This document shows, in pieces, positions 1 through 10,822 of a stretch of DNA of 64,000 nucleotides. The translations under genes and the position numbers were made by a program. Each line of letters opens with the position of its first letter. The stretch's first letter is position 1. This stretch comes from Avibacterium sp. 21-586 (GTDB taxonomy: Bacteria > Pseudomonadota > Gammaproteobacteria > Enterobacterales > Pasteurellaceae). The stretch lies in assembly GCF_026226775.1 (NCBI RefSeq), contig NZ_JAKKOD010000002.1, positions 134,501 to 198,500 on the forward strand. The letters are read 5' to 3'. The notes below the pieces were generated by a model that was given only the letters and a program-made list of their open reading frames with translations, did no database searches and was not told where the DNA came from.

Positions 1-1
1 G

Positions 2-328
2 ACTTTGCCTGTGTGTATCTATTTTGCCGCACAAGTGAATATCGCAGAAGTACGATTGCTTAATCCTAATATTTTATCGCTATTATTTCTGCTTGGCTTA
101 CTTAGCGGAATTGCCTTTAATGCTTACATCGTTGCTAGCAGCTTATTACCTATCAATGTGCTAGGATTACTCGGCTACGCTGAACCTATAATGATGCTCG
201 CCGTTTCCTTACTCATTGGAGAAAATATTGACGCTGAAAATTACCCGCTCTTTTTATCTTTAATGGTAGGTATGGGGTTGATTATTATTGATGGGGTGTT
301 GGGGATGAGGAGAAAGAAAATTTCCTAA
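2..328 (+). CDS. rarD: RarD/EamA-family permease, C-terminal part (gene runs off the left edge)
   Basis: The frame is open to the window edge, so only the last ~108 residues are seen. They are strongly hydrophobic (at least three membrane segments) and contain LPINVLGLLGYAEPIMM followed by LLIGE, the pattern of the last half of RarD, an inner-membrane protein of the drug/metabolite transporter superfamily. Its substrate is not settled in any species. The stop overlaps by four bases the end of the convergent phosphoesterase gene. The family call rests on this C-terminal motif; the N-terminal half cannot be checked. Confidence 0.75.
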   Translation, partial: TLPVCIYFAAQVNIAEVRLLNPNILSLLFLLGLLSGIAFNAYIVASSLLPINVLGLLGYAEPIMMLAVSLLIGENIDAENYPLFLSLMVGMGLIIIDGVLGMRRKKIS

Positions 329-1008
329 CGATCATCAATATTCTTTAACAAATAATTCCCTTGTTCATCGCATAGACTGCGGAAGCCTACGTTGGTGATT
401 TTGAGTTTGGGATCACGGTTTATGTGTGTGTAATCAAAGTTTTCGTGGTGGTGCCCATGGAAAATATGAGTTGCGCCCATTTTTTTTGCCAGTTTGTTTA
501 ACACGGAAAAACCTAGTGGGTGTGGTCTAGGGGCTTCGTGAGAGATAAGAATATCTGCTTGTAGATTTTCTAGCTGTTCGAAATCAGAAGGAAAAATAGA
601 TGTTCTGTGGCGTAATGGCAAACCGCCGCGCCAGATTTTTTCTTGTGGGCAGTATTGGCAATAATGGATTGGATCGAAAAAAACCGGTTTATTCGGTGGC
701 ATCCAAATTTGTCCGCGGAATACGCCGCCTAATCCTGCAATACGCTTGTTTTGAATGGTTTGTACGCGTCCGTGCAGGTTTCGGTTTTTCCATTCTGTTC
801 CCCAAATAGCTTCAAAGGCAGCAACAGTTTTGCTGTCGTGATTGCCGTGAATAAACCAGAGATCGCAATATTGTGCTAATTTATCCAGTTCTTCTATGGT
901 GGAGAGTTGTAAATCCCCGAGTATGATAAGGGCGATACCCTTTTGTTTTTGTACAAAAGGGTAAAGATGGTCGTATCTTCCGTGTGGGTCGCCGACAAAT
1001 AAAATCAT
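325..1008 (-). CDS. Calcineurin-like metallophosphoesterase
   Basis: A 227-residue cytoplasmic protein with the ordered metal-binding motifs of the family: GDPHGR near the N-terminus (residues 6-11), GDL (about 31-33), GNHD (about 55-58), SHE near 156 and GHHHEN near 185. These ligate two metal ions for phosphoester hydrolysis. The substrate cannot be read from sequence. It starts 8 bp after the nadR stop on the same strand, so it is probably the second gene of a nadR transcript, but no link to NAD metabolism is visible. It ends convergently against rarD with a 4-bp overlap. Confidence 0.85.
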   Translation of the reverse strand: MILFVGDPHGRYDHLYPFVQKQKGIALIILGDLQLSTIEELDKLAQYCDLWFIHGNHDSKTVAAFEAIWGTEWKNRNLHGRVQTIQNKRIAGLGGVFRGQIWMPPNKPVFFDPIHYCQYCPQEKIWRGGLPLRHRTSIFPSDFEQLENLQADILISHEAPRPHPLGFSVLNKLAKKMGATHIFHGHHHENFDYTHINRDPKLKITNVGFRSLCDEQGNYLLKNIDDR

Positions 1009-1016
1009 AGGGGCTA

Positions 1017-2359
<1,343 letters not shown>

Positions 2360-2367
2360 GTGAGATT

Positions 2368-2631
2368 TTAGCGAGTTTCTTGCTCTTGATTTTGACCTTG
2401 CAATAGTGCATCGACACGCTTTTCTAACTCGTTCAGTTTCTCACGAGTACGCATTAATACTTGGGTTTGCACATCAAACTCTTCACGGGTTACAACATCT
2501 AATTTAGCCAACTGAGCTTGCAAAACTTGCTTGAATTTTGCTTCTGCATCTTTGCCAAGTTCTTTCATTCCTTGCGGTAAAGAATTTTGCACTTGTTGTA
2601 TAATTTGCTCTATTTTTTGTGGATTTAGCAT
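2368..2631 (-). CDS. ubiK: Ubiquinone biosynthesis accessory factor UbiK (YqiC/BMFP family)
   Basis: An 87-residue protein with an amphipathic N-terminal half and a C-terminal coiled coil ([16 protein letters not shown]), the layout of the BMFP family. UbiK acts with UbiJ in the soluble complex that carries ubiquinone precursors under oxic conditions, and can associate with membranes. Length and heptad pattern match E. coli YqiC. It is separated from nadR by an uptake-sequence hairpin, so it is probably its own unit, divergent from the ribB leader. Confidence 0.85.
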   Translation of the reverse strand: MLNPQKIEQIIQQVQNSLPQGMKELGKDAEAKFKQVLQAQLAKLDVVTREEFDVQTQVLMRTREKLNELEKRVDALLQGQNQEQETR

Positions 2632-2717
2632 AAAGACCTCACATTATTGTGTCAATGTGGCATATTGTATGCAATATCGGCGCAAAGAAAAACATTTTTT
2701 CTCTATTTAGATTGCGT

Positions 2718-2723
2718 TATACT
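2718..2723 (+). promoter_or_regulatory. Likely -10 box of the ribB leader promoter
   Basis: TATACT lies 8 bp upstream of the FMN riboswitch aptamer, a suitable distance for transcription to begin at its first stem. The -35 region 17 bp upstream is only a T-run, so the promoter call is moderate. Confidence 0.5.
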
Positions 2724-2731
2724 ATGCGAGC

Positions 2732-2870
2732 ATTCTCAGGGCAGGGCGAAATTCCCTACCGGTGGTAAGTGCAGCGCGCATAAGCCCACGAGCGTTTACT
2801 TGAAAAAGTAAAGTCAGCAGATTTGGTGAAAATCCAAAGCCGACAGTCAAAGTCTGGATGAAAGAGAATA
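2732..2870 (+). ncRNA. FMN riboswitch (RFN element)
   Basis: The leader contains the invariant RFN blocks in order: TTCTCAGGGCAGGG at the start, AATTCCCTACCGGTGGTAA, then AGCCCACGAGCG, GTCAGCAGATTTGGTG, AATCCAAAGCCGACAG, AGTCTGGATG and the closing AGAGAATAA that pairs with the 5' end. FMN binding to this aptamer represses downstream riboflavin genes in many bacteria. Here it precedes ribB by about 165 bp, leaving room for an expression platform that includes the inverted repeat at 2891-2927. Confidence 0.95.
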
Positions 2871-2890
2871 AACAGGTTTTACTCTAGGGC

Positions 2891-2927
2891 CTGTTGATAA
2901 TTCATTTTACATTTGGGTTATCAACAG
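2891..2927 (+). promoter_or_regulatory. Inverted repeat in the ribB expression platform
   Basis: CTGTTGATAA (2891-2900) and TTATCAACAG (2918-2927) are a perfect 10-bp dyad with a 17-base loop, between the FMN aptamer and ribB. It has no following T-run, so it is not a standard terminator. The left arm and adjoining bases recur at 46425-46451 (complement), so it may be a short dispersed repeat that landed in the leader. Confidence 0.6.
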
Positions 2928-3034
2928 ACGCTAGTAAAATCTGCCTTTGTTATTGGATTTTCTTATCTAATGAAAAGCCTTTCCTCATCAGCCCTGATTC
3001 AAGTACCCATTAATTTTTTAACAGGTTTTTTACT

Positions 3035-3676
3035 ATGAATCAGTCAATTTTATCCGCATTTGGCACGCCACAAGAGCGTGTTGAAAAAGCCATTGAAGCT
3101 TTCAAACAAGGTAATGGCGTACTCGTTTTAGACGATGAAGATCGCGAAAATGAAGGGGATTTAATTTTCCCTGCGCAAACTATTGAACCTGCCCAAATGG
3201 CAAAACTTATTCGTTACGGCAGTGGTATTGTTTGTTTATGTTTAAGCGATGAAATTTGCCAGCAACTTGATTTGCCGCCAATGGTGCAAAATAACACAAG
3301 CGTTAATAAAACCGCATTTACGGTAACCATTGAAGCAGCAAAAGGGGTATCTACAGGCGTTTCCGCGGCAGATCGTGTAACCACTATTAAAGCTGCTGTT
3401 GCAGATAATGCGAAACCACAGGATTTACACCGACCAGGGCATATTTTCCCATTAAGAGCGGCGGAAGGTGGTGTATTAAAACGCCGTGGACATACCGAAG
3501 CATCAGTGGATCTTGCGATACTAGCAGGCTACAAACCTGCGGCGGTAATCTGTGAGATCACGAATGATGACGGCACAATGGCTCGTACACCTGAAATCAT
3601 TAAATTTGCACAAGAATTTGGTTATCCAGTGGTGACGATTGAGGACTTGGTACAGTATCACTTAGCGTCTAGATAA
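3035..3676 (+). CDS. ribB: 3,4-dihydroxy-2-butanone-4-phosphate synthase
   Basis: A 213-residue stand-alone RibB without a fused GTP cyclohydrolase II domain. It converts ribulose 5-phosphate to formate and 3,4-dihydroxy-2-butanone 4-phosphate, the four-carbon precursor of riboflavin. The acidic metal/substrate loop [10 protein letters not shown] (about residues 33-42), the RPGHIFPL motif and [12 protein letters not shown] are the family hallmarks. The FMN riboswitch upstream agrees with feedback control by the pathway's end product. A strong hairpin follows the stop. Start chosen at the ATG after the TTTTTTAACAGG stretch; the N-terminus aligns with E. coli RibB. Confidence 0.97.
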   Translation: MNQSILSAFGTPQERVEKAIEAFKQGNGVLVLDDEDRENEGDLIFPAQTIEPAQMAKLIRYGSGIVCLCLSDEICQQLDLPPMVQNNTSVNKTAFTVTIEAAKGVSTGVSAADRVTTIKAAVADNAKPQDLHRPGHIFPLRAAEGGVLKRRGHTEASVDLAILAGYKPAAVICEITNDDGTMARTPEIIKFAQEFGYPVVTIEDLVQYHLASR

Positions 3677-3680
3677 TTTT

Positions 3681-3706
3681 TAGTCCCAAGTTAACACTTG
3701 GGACTA
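3681..3706 (+). terminator. Hairpin after ribB
   Basis: TAGTCCCAAG (3681-3690) and CTTGGGACTA (3697-3706) form a perfect 10-bp stem with a 6-base loop, 4 bp after the ribB stop. It lies in the convergent gap before oadB and may serve both strands. Confidence 0.65.
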
Positions 3707-3754
3707 TTTATAGCTATTATAGCTAGCTCAAATTGGGCTAAGCTCATACGCAAT

Positions 3755-5059
3755 TTACATTAGCGCTGAAATGTATTTTAGCATCACACCGGCTGCAATG
3801 GCGGATCCAATAACACCTGCGACATTTGGCCCCATTGCGTGCATTAGAAGGAAGTTTTGGTGATCGGCTTCTAAACCAATTTTATTGGCAACGCGTGCGG
3901 CCATTGGTACGGCAGAAACACCGGCAGCACCAATTAATGGGTTAATTGGATTTTTGCTAAAGCGGTTCATTAATTTTGCCATTAGCACGCCAGATGCTGT
4001 GCCGATAGCAAAGGCGATCATTCCTAATAATAAAATACCAAGAGTTTGTGGTTGGAGGAATTTATCCGCCACCAATTTCGCACCAACGGAAAGTCCTAGG
4101 AAAATGGTAACGATGTTAATCAGCGCATTTTGTGCGGTATCATTTAAGCGTTCCACCACGCCACTGACACGCATCAAATTACCAAAACAGAACATTCCCA
4201 ATAATGGTGCAGCATCAGGTAAGAGCAAGGCTACTAGTACTAATAATACAATCGGGAACAGGATTTTTTCGCGGTTGCTTACGGTACGCATTTGCACCAT
4301 TCGGATTTTGCGTTCTTGCTGTGAGGTGAGTGCTTTCATAATCGGTGGCTGAATTAATGGCACGAGTGCCATATAAGAATAAGCCGCGACGGCGATCGCA
4401 CCTAATAACTCAGGGGCAAGTTTGCTCGCAAGGTAAATGGCGGTTGGACCGTCTGCACCACCAATAATGCCGATTGCGGCAGCCTGTGGCAGGGTGAAGT
4501 CGATAATACCAAGCCAGTTTAAGCCTAATGCACCTAATACCGTAGCAAAGATACCAAACTGCGCCGCTGCGCCTAATAAGAGCGTGCGTGGGTTGGCGAG
4601 CAATGGGCCGAAATCGGTCATTGCCCCTACGCCCATAAAGATAATTAACGGTGCAACACCATAGCCAATCGCCACTTTATAGAACAACGCCAACACGCCG
4701 GCGGAATAGCCCATATCCCCAGCCATTACTTCTAATTCATTTTGTACAGAAGGCAGTGCATTGTTAAGTGCGCTCTTAATTGACGCGGGATCAGCAATGG
4801 TACCGAGTTTGCTTGCTACAATAGCAAGTTGTTCGCTAGTGCCATTATGTAGAAGGTTATCCAATGCTGTCATTGCTAAGCCTGCTTCAGGGATATTAGA
4901 GAGCAATCCACCAAAACCTATGGGTAGCAATAACAGGGGTTCAAATTTGCGTGCAATGGCAAGCCACAAGAGTAGCAGGCTGACGGCAATCATTACCGCC
5001 TGTCCCCATTCTAGGTGCATAATGCCCATTCCACGCAGTAGAGACAAAATACTTTCCAT
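3755..5059 (-). CDS. oadB: Oxaloacetate decarboxylase beta subunit (sodium pump)
   Basis: A 434-residue polytopic membrane protein, last of the oadG-oadA-oadB set. The beta subunit carries out decarboxylation of carboxybiotin coupled to outward Na+ movement. Hallmarks visible are [15 protein letters not shown] (with the conserved Asp), [23 protein letters not shown] and the C-terminal [16 protein letters not shown]. Length matches the family. It follows oadA with a 13-bp gap. Together the subunits give a primary Na+ pump used with fumarate or citrate metabolism under anaerobic conditions. Confidence 0.95.
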   Translation of the reverse strand: MESILSLLRGMGIMHLEWGQAVMIAVSLLLLWLAIARKFEPLLLLPIGFGGLLSNIPEAGLAMTALDNLLHNGTSEQLAIVASKLGTIADPASIKSALNNALPSVQNELEVMAGDMGYSAGVLALFYKVAIGYGVAPLIIFMGVGAMTDFGPLLANPRTLLLGAAAQFGIFATVLGALGLNWLGIIDFTLPQAAAIGIIGGADGPTAIYLASKLAPELLGAIAVAAYSYMALVPLIQPPIMKALTSQQERKIRMVQMRTVSNREKILFPIVLLVLVALLLPDAAPLLGMFCFGNLMRVSGVVERLNDTAQNALINIVTIFLGLSVGAKLVADKFLQPQTLGILLLGMIAFAIGTASGVLMAKLMNRFSKNPINPLIGAAGVSAVPMAARVANKIGLEADHQNFLLMHAMGPNVAGVIGSAIAAGVMLKYISALM

Positions 5060-5072
5060 TTTTACCCCGCAC

Positions 5073-6881
5073 TTATGCTATTGTTAATAAGGTATCGCCC
5101 ACAGCAACGGCATCACCAGCTTTTACGCTGATATTTTGGACCGTTCCCGCTTGCGAAGCACGGATTTCGGTTTCCATTTTCATTGCTTCAAGAATGAGCA
5201 ATACATCCCCCTCAGCCACTTGTTGCCCCTCGGTTGCCACCACTTTCCAAATGGTGCCTGCCATTGGTGCATTCACTGGTGTGCCATTTGTTGCTTGTGG
5301 TGCAGCAACAGGCTGTGGAGCAGGTTGTGTTGCAGCTGGCGTGATTTGATTAATATCACCGCCTTCGCTCACTTTCACCACAAAGGCTTTGCCCTCTAAT
5401 TCCACTGTATAAACTGCTGCGCCACCGGAAGATTGTTTTACAGGTGCGGTGGTTTTTTGTGGCGTTTTTTCTGGCGCTTGTTCCACACTTGGTGCAGGTT
5501 CAAAGGCATCAGGGTTGCCACGATTTTCAAGGAATTTTAGCCCCACTTGAGGGAATAATGCGACAATAAGCACATCATCAATTTCATTGTCAGACAGTTT
5601 GATGCCTTTCTCTTTGGCTTGCTGCTTGATCTCGAGTGTGAGTTTCTCCATTTCTGGTTCAAGGTGATCGGCTGGGCGTGAAGTGATTGGCTCTGCCCCC
5701 TCTAACACGCGTGCTTGCAATTCTGCGTTGACTGGCGCTGGCGTGCGGCCGTATTCGCCTTTTAAAATTCCTGCGGTTTCTTTAGCAATGGTTTTGTAGC
5801 GTTCCCCCATTAATACGTTGATCACCGCTTGCGTTCCAACAATTTGTGAAGTTGGTGTGACTAATGGAATATAGCCTAAATCTTCCCGCACTTTTGGAAT
5901 TTCTTGCAGTACTAAATCTAATTTATCAGAAGCATTTTGCTGTTTTAATTGGCTTTCAAGGTTGGTGAGCATTCCACCCGGTACTTGTGCCACCAAAATA
6001 CGGCTATCTACGCCTTTTAATTGGCCTTCAAATTTATGGTATTTTTTACGCACATTGCGGAAATAAGCAGCAATTTTCTCTAAGTTTTGAATGTCTAAGC
6101 CTGTGTCGTAAGGTGTGTCTTTTAAGGTGGCGACTAAGGCTTCTGTGGCAGGGTGTCCGTATGTACCACTCATTGAAGAAATGGCGGTATCTACGCCGTC
6201 CACGCCCGCTTCAATGGCTTTAAGCAACGCCATTTCTGCCATTCCCGTGGTGGCGTGGCAATGAAGATGAAGTTGCACATCAAAGCGTTTTTTGATTTCG
6301 CTAACTAAGTGATAGGCTTCATTTGGTGTGAGAATGCCCGACATATCTTTGATTACAAGGGAATCAATACCAATTTCTAACAGTTGTTCTGTGGTATCAA
6401 GCCAAGTTTGTAAAGTATGCACAGGGCTTGTGGTGTAACTTAATGTTCCTTGTGCGTGTCCACCATTTTTACGCACCGCCTTTAGTGCTTGTTGCATATT
6501 GCGCGGATCGTTCATTGCGTCAAACACACGGAATACGCTCATTCCATTATGCACGGCACGTTCCACAAAGCGATCTACTACGTCATCAGCATAATGACGA
6601 TAGCCCAGCAAATTTTGTCCCCGTAATAACATTTGTAATGGGGTTTTTGGCATTGCTCTTTTAAGTTCATGCAAACGCACCCAAGGATCTTCCCCTAAAA
6701 AACGAATACAAGCATCAAAGGTTGCACCTCCCCAAGCTTCAAGCGACCAATAGCCAATTTCATCAAGTTCAGCTGCAATCGGTAACATATCATCAAGGCG
6801 TAAACGGGTCGCAAAAAGGGATTGGTGTGCATCACGCAACACGACATCAGTTACGGCAATTTTTTTCTTTTCAACAGTCAT
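5073..6881 (-). CDS. oadA: Oxaloacetate decarboxylase alpha subunit
   Basis: A 602-residue soluble protein. The N-terminal carboxyltransferase TIM barrel has [17 protein letters not shown] (residues ~12-28) and the His-rich [13 protein letters not shown] metal site near 205. A Pro/Ala/Gln-rich linker (about 465-530) leads to a C-terminal biotinyl domain with the biotinylation motif EAMKMETEI near residue 570. The subunit transfers CO2 from oxaloacetate to biotin, producing pyruvate; OadB then releases the CO2 and exports Na+. Gene order and spacing to oadG (24 bp) and oadB (13 bp) indicate one transcript. Confidence 0.97.
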   Translation of the reverse strand: MTVEKKKIAVTDVVLRDAHQSLFATRLRLDDMLPIAAELDEIGYWSLEAWGGATFDACIRFLGEDPWVRLHELKRAMPKTPLQMLLRGQNLLGYRHYADDVVDRFVERAVHNGMSVFRVFDAMNDPRNMQQALKAVRKNGGHAQGTLSYTTSPVHTLQTWLDTTEQLLEIGIDSLVIKDMSGILTPNEAYHLVSEIKKRFDVQLHLHCHATTGMAEMALLKAIEAGVDGVDTAISSMSGTYGHPATEALVATLKDTPYDTGLDIQNLEKIAAYFRNVRKKYHKFEGQLKGVDSRILVAQVPGGMLTNLESQLKQQNASDKLDLVLQEIPKVREDLGYIPLVTPTSQIVGTQAVINVLMGERYKTIAKETAGILKGEYGRTPAPVNAELQARVLEGAEPITSRPADHLEPEMEKLTLEIKQQAKEKGIKLSDNEIDDVLIVALFPQVGLKFLENRGNPDAFEPAPSVEQAPEKTPQKTTAPVKQSSGGAAVYTVELEGKAFVVKVSEGGDINQITPAATQPAPQPVAAPQATNGTPVNAPMAGTIWKVVATEGQQVAEGDVLLILEAMKMETEIRASQAGTVQNISVKAGDAVAVGDTLLTIA

Positions 6882-6905
6882 TGTATTTTCTCCAAATTAA
6901 TCAAT

Positions 6906-7160
6906 TTAAAGCCCTTGATTACGGCGATGATGAGCAATCGCCGCCACAATAATTGGGCGTAATCTTTCTAAATCATCTGTTTGAGTCGATTTTGCTTTTA
7001 TCGGCGCAGGCGGGGTGAGAATTGGCTCAGGAAAAAAGCGATTTATCAGTTTCGACATTAATCCAATGGCAAAAATTAGGATTAATAAAAAAACCAGCAC
7101 GAACCCCATTCCTGAAATCATCAAGTTTATGCCTTCTTGCATAAGTTGAGCGTTTGTCAT
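6906..7160 (-). CDS. oadG: Oxaloacetate decarboxylase gamma subunit
   Basis: An 84-residue protein with one N-terminal membrane helix (residues ~14-36), a Pro/Ala-rich hinge (PEPILTPPAPIKA) and a short C-terminal tail with AAIAHHRRNQGL. The tail His residues fit the zinc-binding, complex-assembly role known for OadG. It is first in the oadGAB operon. A CRP-like site lies about 62 bp upstream. Confidence 0.9.
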   Translation of the reverse strand: MTNAQLMQEGINLMISGMGFVLVFLLILIFAIGLMSKLINRFFPEPILTPPAPIKAKSTQTDDLERLRPIIVAAIAHHRRNQGL

Positions 7161-7221
7161 TTTTATACCTCAAAGATGTAAAACAGCGTTTCGTATCATA
7201 GCCTGTTTCTCATTGAAAAAA

Positions 7222-7237
7222 ATTGAACTAGATCACA
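7222..7237 (-). promoter_or_regulatory. Possible CRP site upstream of oadG
   Basis: ATTGA-N6-TCACA matches the TGTGA-N6-TCACA consensus at 8 of 10 positions. It lies in the divergent gap between oadG and yheS, 62 bp upstream of the oadG start. Carbon control of the oxaloacetate pump would be reasonable, but this is a motif match only. Confidence 0.35.
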
Positions 7238-7348
7238 TTGTTGAAAAGGGTTTTTAAAAGTTTTCCAATAAAAAATTGGAATAGTTGGCAATTTTTATAA
7301 AAACGTGGAAAATAACCCTTTTGCTGATCAGAGATAAACCGAAATTTA

Positions 7349-9262
7349 ATGATTTTATTTACCAACCTTTCGTTAAAACGTGGGCAAACGACCTTGCTAG
7401 AGAACGCCAATGCCACCATTAATCCTAAGCAAAAAGTGGGCTTAGTGGGTAAAAATGGCTGTGGCAAATCCTCCTTACTCGCCTTATTAAAAAACGAAAT
7501 TAGTGCAGAAGGCGGGGAGCTGAGCTATCCGTCAAATTGGGCAATTTCTTGGGTGAACCAGGAAACACCAGCCCTTGCTATTTCTGCCTTAGATTATGTG
7601 ATTTTAGGCGATCGCCAATATGTGGAATTACAGCAACAGTTAGAGCAAGCCAATCAAAACAATGATGGCAATGCCATTGCGCGCATTCACGAACAATTAG
7701 ATACCATTGATGCGTGGACAATCCAAGCTCGCGCAGCTGCCTTGTTAAACGGATTGGGCTTTAGCCAAGAAGAACTTAGCCAGCCTGTAAGTGCGTTTTC
7801 TGGTGGGTGGCGTATGCGTCTTAATTTGGCACAAGCTTTGCTATGTCCTTCCGATTTACTACTGCTTGATGAACCTACCAACCACTTGGATTTAGATGCA
7901 GTGATCTGGCTTGAACGTTGGTTGCAACAATATCAAGGCACGTTGGTGCTGATTTCGCACGATCGTGATTTTCTTGATCCTGTGGTGGACAAAATTCTGC
8001 ACATTGAAAATCAAAAAATGAATGAATACACCGGTGATTATTCTTCTTTTGAAAAGCAACGCGCGGAAAAATTAGCTCAACAAACAGCGTTATATCGTCA
8101 GCAACAGCAAAAAATCTCGCATTTACAAAAATATATTGATCGCTTTAAAGCCAAAGCGACCAAAGCAAAACAAGCACAAAGCCGAATGAAAGCCTTGGCG
8201 AAAATGGAACTTATCGCCCCTGCTTATGTGGATAACCCATTCACCTTTGAATTTCGTGAGCCGTTGGCATTGCCTAATCCATTGCTTTCAATGGAAAAAG
8301 TGAGTGCTGGTTATGAAAATAATGGACAAACCACGCAAATTCTTAAACAAATCAAATTAAATCTTGTCCCTGGTTCGCGTATTGGTTTGCTCGGTAAAAA
8401 TGGTGCAGGAAAATCCACGCTGATAAAATTATTAGCTGCAGAAATCACCGCACTTTCTGGCAATATTCAGCTCGCAAAAGGCGTACAACTTGGTTATTTT
8501 GCACAACATCAGCTGGATACCTTACGCGCGGAAGAAAGTGCCCTTTGGCATATGCAGCAGCTCGCACCACAACAAACGGAGCAACAATTACGCACCTATC
8601 TTGGTAGCTTTGCCTTTCACGGCGATAAAGTGAATGAGCCTGTTGTCACCTTTTCAGGCGGTGAAAAAGCGCGTTTGGTGTTGGCATTAATCGTTTGGCA
8701 GCGACCAAATTTATTGTTATTAGATGAACCGACCAACCATTTAGATTTAGATATGCGCCAAGCGCTAACTGAAGCCTTGGTGGATTATCAAGGCTCATTA
8801 GTGATTGTTTCCCACGACCGCCATTTATTACGCAACACCGTTGATGAGTTTTACTTGGTTCACGATGGGCAAGTAGAAGAGTTTAAAGGCGATTTAGACG
8901 ATTATCAAAAATGGCTAAACGAACAAAATAACCAAAGCCAACTCTCTGGCAAAATAGAAAGTAACAAAGAAAGCAGTGGCCAAAATCGTAAAGAGCAAAA
9001 ACGCAAAGAAGCGGAACTCCGCCAACAGCTCGCGCCATTGCGAAAATTTCTTACGCAGTGGGAAAGTAAAATGGAAACCTTATCACATAAGCTGGCAGAC
9101 ATTGAACAACAACTCGCCAACGGTGAGTTGTATCAAGCAGAAATGAAAGAAAATCTCACCGCACTTTTAAAAGACCAAGCAGAATACAAAAAACAGCTAG
9201 AAGACGTAGAAATGGAATGGTTTGCCGTGCAGGAAAGAATTGAGGAAATATCCAAAACTTAA
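7349..9262 (+). CDS. yheS: ABC-F ATPase YheS
   Basis: A 637-residue soluble protein with two ATP-binding cassettes and no membrane segment, so an ABC-F translation factor rather than a transporter. The first cassette has GKNGCGKSS (about 34-42), FSGGWRMRLN and LLLLDEPTNHLD; the second has GKNGAGKST (about 349-357), FSGGEKARLVLA and LLLLDEPTNHLD. Between them is the basic linker YIDRFKAKATKAKQAQSRMK that in ABC-F proteins contacts the ribosome. A coiled C-terminal arm (about 525-635) follows. Length and sequence agree with E. coli YheS, which is implicated in relieving stalled ribosomes. The Shine-Dalgarno is weak. Confidence 0.93.
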   Translation: MILFTNLSLKRGQTTLLENANATINPKQKVGLVGKNGCGKSSLLALLKNEISAEGGELSYPSNWAISWVNQETPALAISALDYVILGDRQYVELQQQLEQANQNNDGNAIARIHEQLDTIDAWTIQARAAALLNGLGFSQEELSQPVSAFSGGWRMRLNLAQALLCPSDLLLLDEPTNHLDLDAVIWLERWLQQYQGTLVLISHDRDFLDPVVDKILHIENQKMNEYTGDYSSFEKQRAEKLAQQTALYRQQQQKISHLQKYIDRFKAKATKAKQAQSRMKALAKMELIAPAYVDNPFTFEFREPLALPNPLLSMEKVSAGYENNGQTTQILKQIKLNLVPGSRIGLLGKNGAGKSTLIKLLAAEITALSGNIQLAKGVQLGYFAQHQLDTLRAEESALWHMQQLAPQQTEQQLRTYLGSFAFHGDKVNEPVVTFSGGEKARLVLALIVWQRPNLLLLDEPTNHLDLDMRQALTEALVDYQGSLVIVSHDRHLLRNTVDEFYLVHDGQVEEFKGDLDDYQKWLNEQNNQSQLSGKIESNKESSGQNRKEQKRKEAELRQQLAPLRKFLTQWESKMETLSHKLADIEQQLANGELYQAEMKENLTALLKDQAEYKKQLEDVEMEWFAVQERIEEISKT

Positions 9263-9334
9263 AAATTAAGGGTAGTGCTTTTATTTTTGTTTGATGGAAT
9301 ATATTAGTTGTCAGCGGATTGCTATATTTGGGGT

Positions 9335-9370
9335 TTTATAGTTATTCTAAACAATTAGAATAACTATAAA
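9335..9370. terminator. Bidirectional hairpin between yheS and dcuC
   Basis: TTTATAGTTATTCTAA (9335-9350) and its perfect complement (9355-9370) form a 16-bp stem with a 4-base loop in the convergent gap. The stem is A/T-rich with T- and A-rich flanks, so it may terminate either transcript. Confidence 0.6.
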
Positions 9371-9457
9371 TAAAAGGGCTCAATCTAGCTAACTAGCTAA
9401 AGCAAAATTGAGTCCTGTGAGACTTGCCTAATTTTAGACATAAAACGATGAATAACG

Positions 9458-10822
9458 CTATCCTAGATGTAACGGAATAAGTAACATAGTATAAATGACG
9501 ATTATGCCAACACCAGCTAATAATGGGACAGATGTACGTTTCACAATTAACATTGGTGATAATTTAGCACTCCCTGATACTGCAACAACTACCCCAGATA
9601 CAGGGGACATTGCTCGACCAGTATTTGACACTTGCATCATTGGTGCAATTAAGTAAGCAGGATTAATACCTAGTTGAGTAGCAAGGCGTGGGGCTAATTC
9701 AACAAAAGCAAAAAATGCAGCATTACCTGAACCAGAAGCAATGGCGACTAATAGGGTAATAATCACTAATGCGAACATCATTATTGTTGCGGCAGTTCCT
9801 AAATTTTGGACAACATTAATTAATCCTTCAGTAAATCCAATGCGACTTAACCCTTCGGCAAAAGCACCTGCCGCAATAATCAACATGACGACACTACTGA
9901 AGGCTTCTGCCATTCCGTTATAACATTGCTCTAACCCAGCAAAAACCTCTTTTACATTGCGTTTACGAATCAGTTCGATGACAACACTGAGTATGAGCGT
10001 TAAAATTAATAATCCACCTAATGAAATCTTTGGTAATCGTTGATCGTCAAAAATAAATAAACCAACAATAGGTAAAAATGGTAAAACAGCATAATAAAGT
10101 GGGGCATTGTTATTTAATATATTACTTGGATCAATATGTTGCAATGTGTTTTCTTGTTGTAAACCTTCTTGCCGATCACAATAACGTTGCCAAAAGAAAT
10201 GTGTAATGCCAATAACGAACATAGTAAGTAAACTCATCGGCAAGATGATCTGAAAGGCGAAATGTTGTAGCGTATCACCTGCCTGCTCTGCGGCTAAAAT
10301 TACATCAACAGAGGTTGGTGAAAGATTTACCACCGCCGTGCTTGCACAAATTGCTGCTGCACTTGGTGCTGAGATCCCTAATCTTGTTAAAATTGGGAAT
10401 AATGTAGCCATTAAAAAGACACCGAGTGCCGTAGCAGAGGGTATGGCAAAAGAGATAAAAGATGCAACCCAAAATCCTCCTATTAATAAAATATATGGAG
10501 ACTTAATATGGCGTAATGGCTTATAGAGAATTCGCACAATGACATCATTCGCACCGATATGGCTCATATACACAGAAAAGCCAATCAGTACCATAACAAT
10601 CATTCCTAAACCGCCACCACGCTTTTCAAATAACGCATAGATATAATTACTAATATCTACAAAGAAAAGACCTGAACTATTTTTCGCAGGCGGAGCAATC
10701 GCTGCGGCAATCACTAATAATAAAATACCTATACTTAATAATAAGCTTTTTGCATTATGACCTTTAATTATAAAATAGCCGACTAAAATAATAGCCAATA
10801 GACCAATGATTAAACTAATCAT
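9458..10822 (-). CDS. dcuC: Anaerobic C4-dicarboxylate transporter, DcuC family
   Basis: A 454-residue membrane protein with about 12 helices. The segments GGGLGMIVMVLIGFSVYMSHIGAND, GVFLMATLFPI and AMSPVSGVVVAVSGSAKLSP match DcuC of E. coli over the whole length. It exchanges or exports succinate, fumarate and other C4-dicarboxylates during anaerobic growth. I chose the ATG at 10822 over a GTG at 10831 because AAGGTGG sits 5 bp before it. It overlaps the end of pepT by 8 bp, so the two are translationally coupled. Confidence 0.9.
   Translation of the reverse strand: MISLIIGLLAIILVGYFIIKGHNAKSLLLSIGILLLVIAAAIAPPAKNSSGLFFVDISNYIYALFEKRGGGLGMIVMVLIGFSVYMSHIGANDVIVRILYKPLRHIKSPYILLIGGFWVASFISFAIPSATALGVFLMATLFPILTRLGISAPSAAAICASTAVVNLSPTSVDVILAAEQAGDTLQHFAFQIILPMSLLTMFVIGITHFFWQRYCDRQEGLQQENTLQHIDPSNILNNNAPLYYAVLPFLPIVGLFIFDDQRLPKISLGGLLILTLILSVVIELIRKRNVKEVFAGLEQCYNGMAEAFSSVVMLIIAAGAFAEGLSRIGFTEGLINVVQNLGTAATIMMFALVIITLLVAIASGSGNAAFFAFVELAPRLATQLGINPAYLIAPMMQVSNTGRAMSPVSGVVVAVSGSAKLSPMLIVKRTSVPLLAGVGIIVIYTMLLIPLHLG

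Noticed and set aside
4437..4664. Plus-strand ORFs opposite oadB, oadA and adhE
   Set aside because: They are antisense shadows of conserved genes with strong family matches and have no translation signals.
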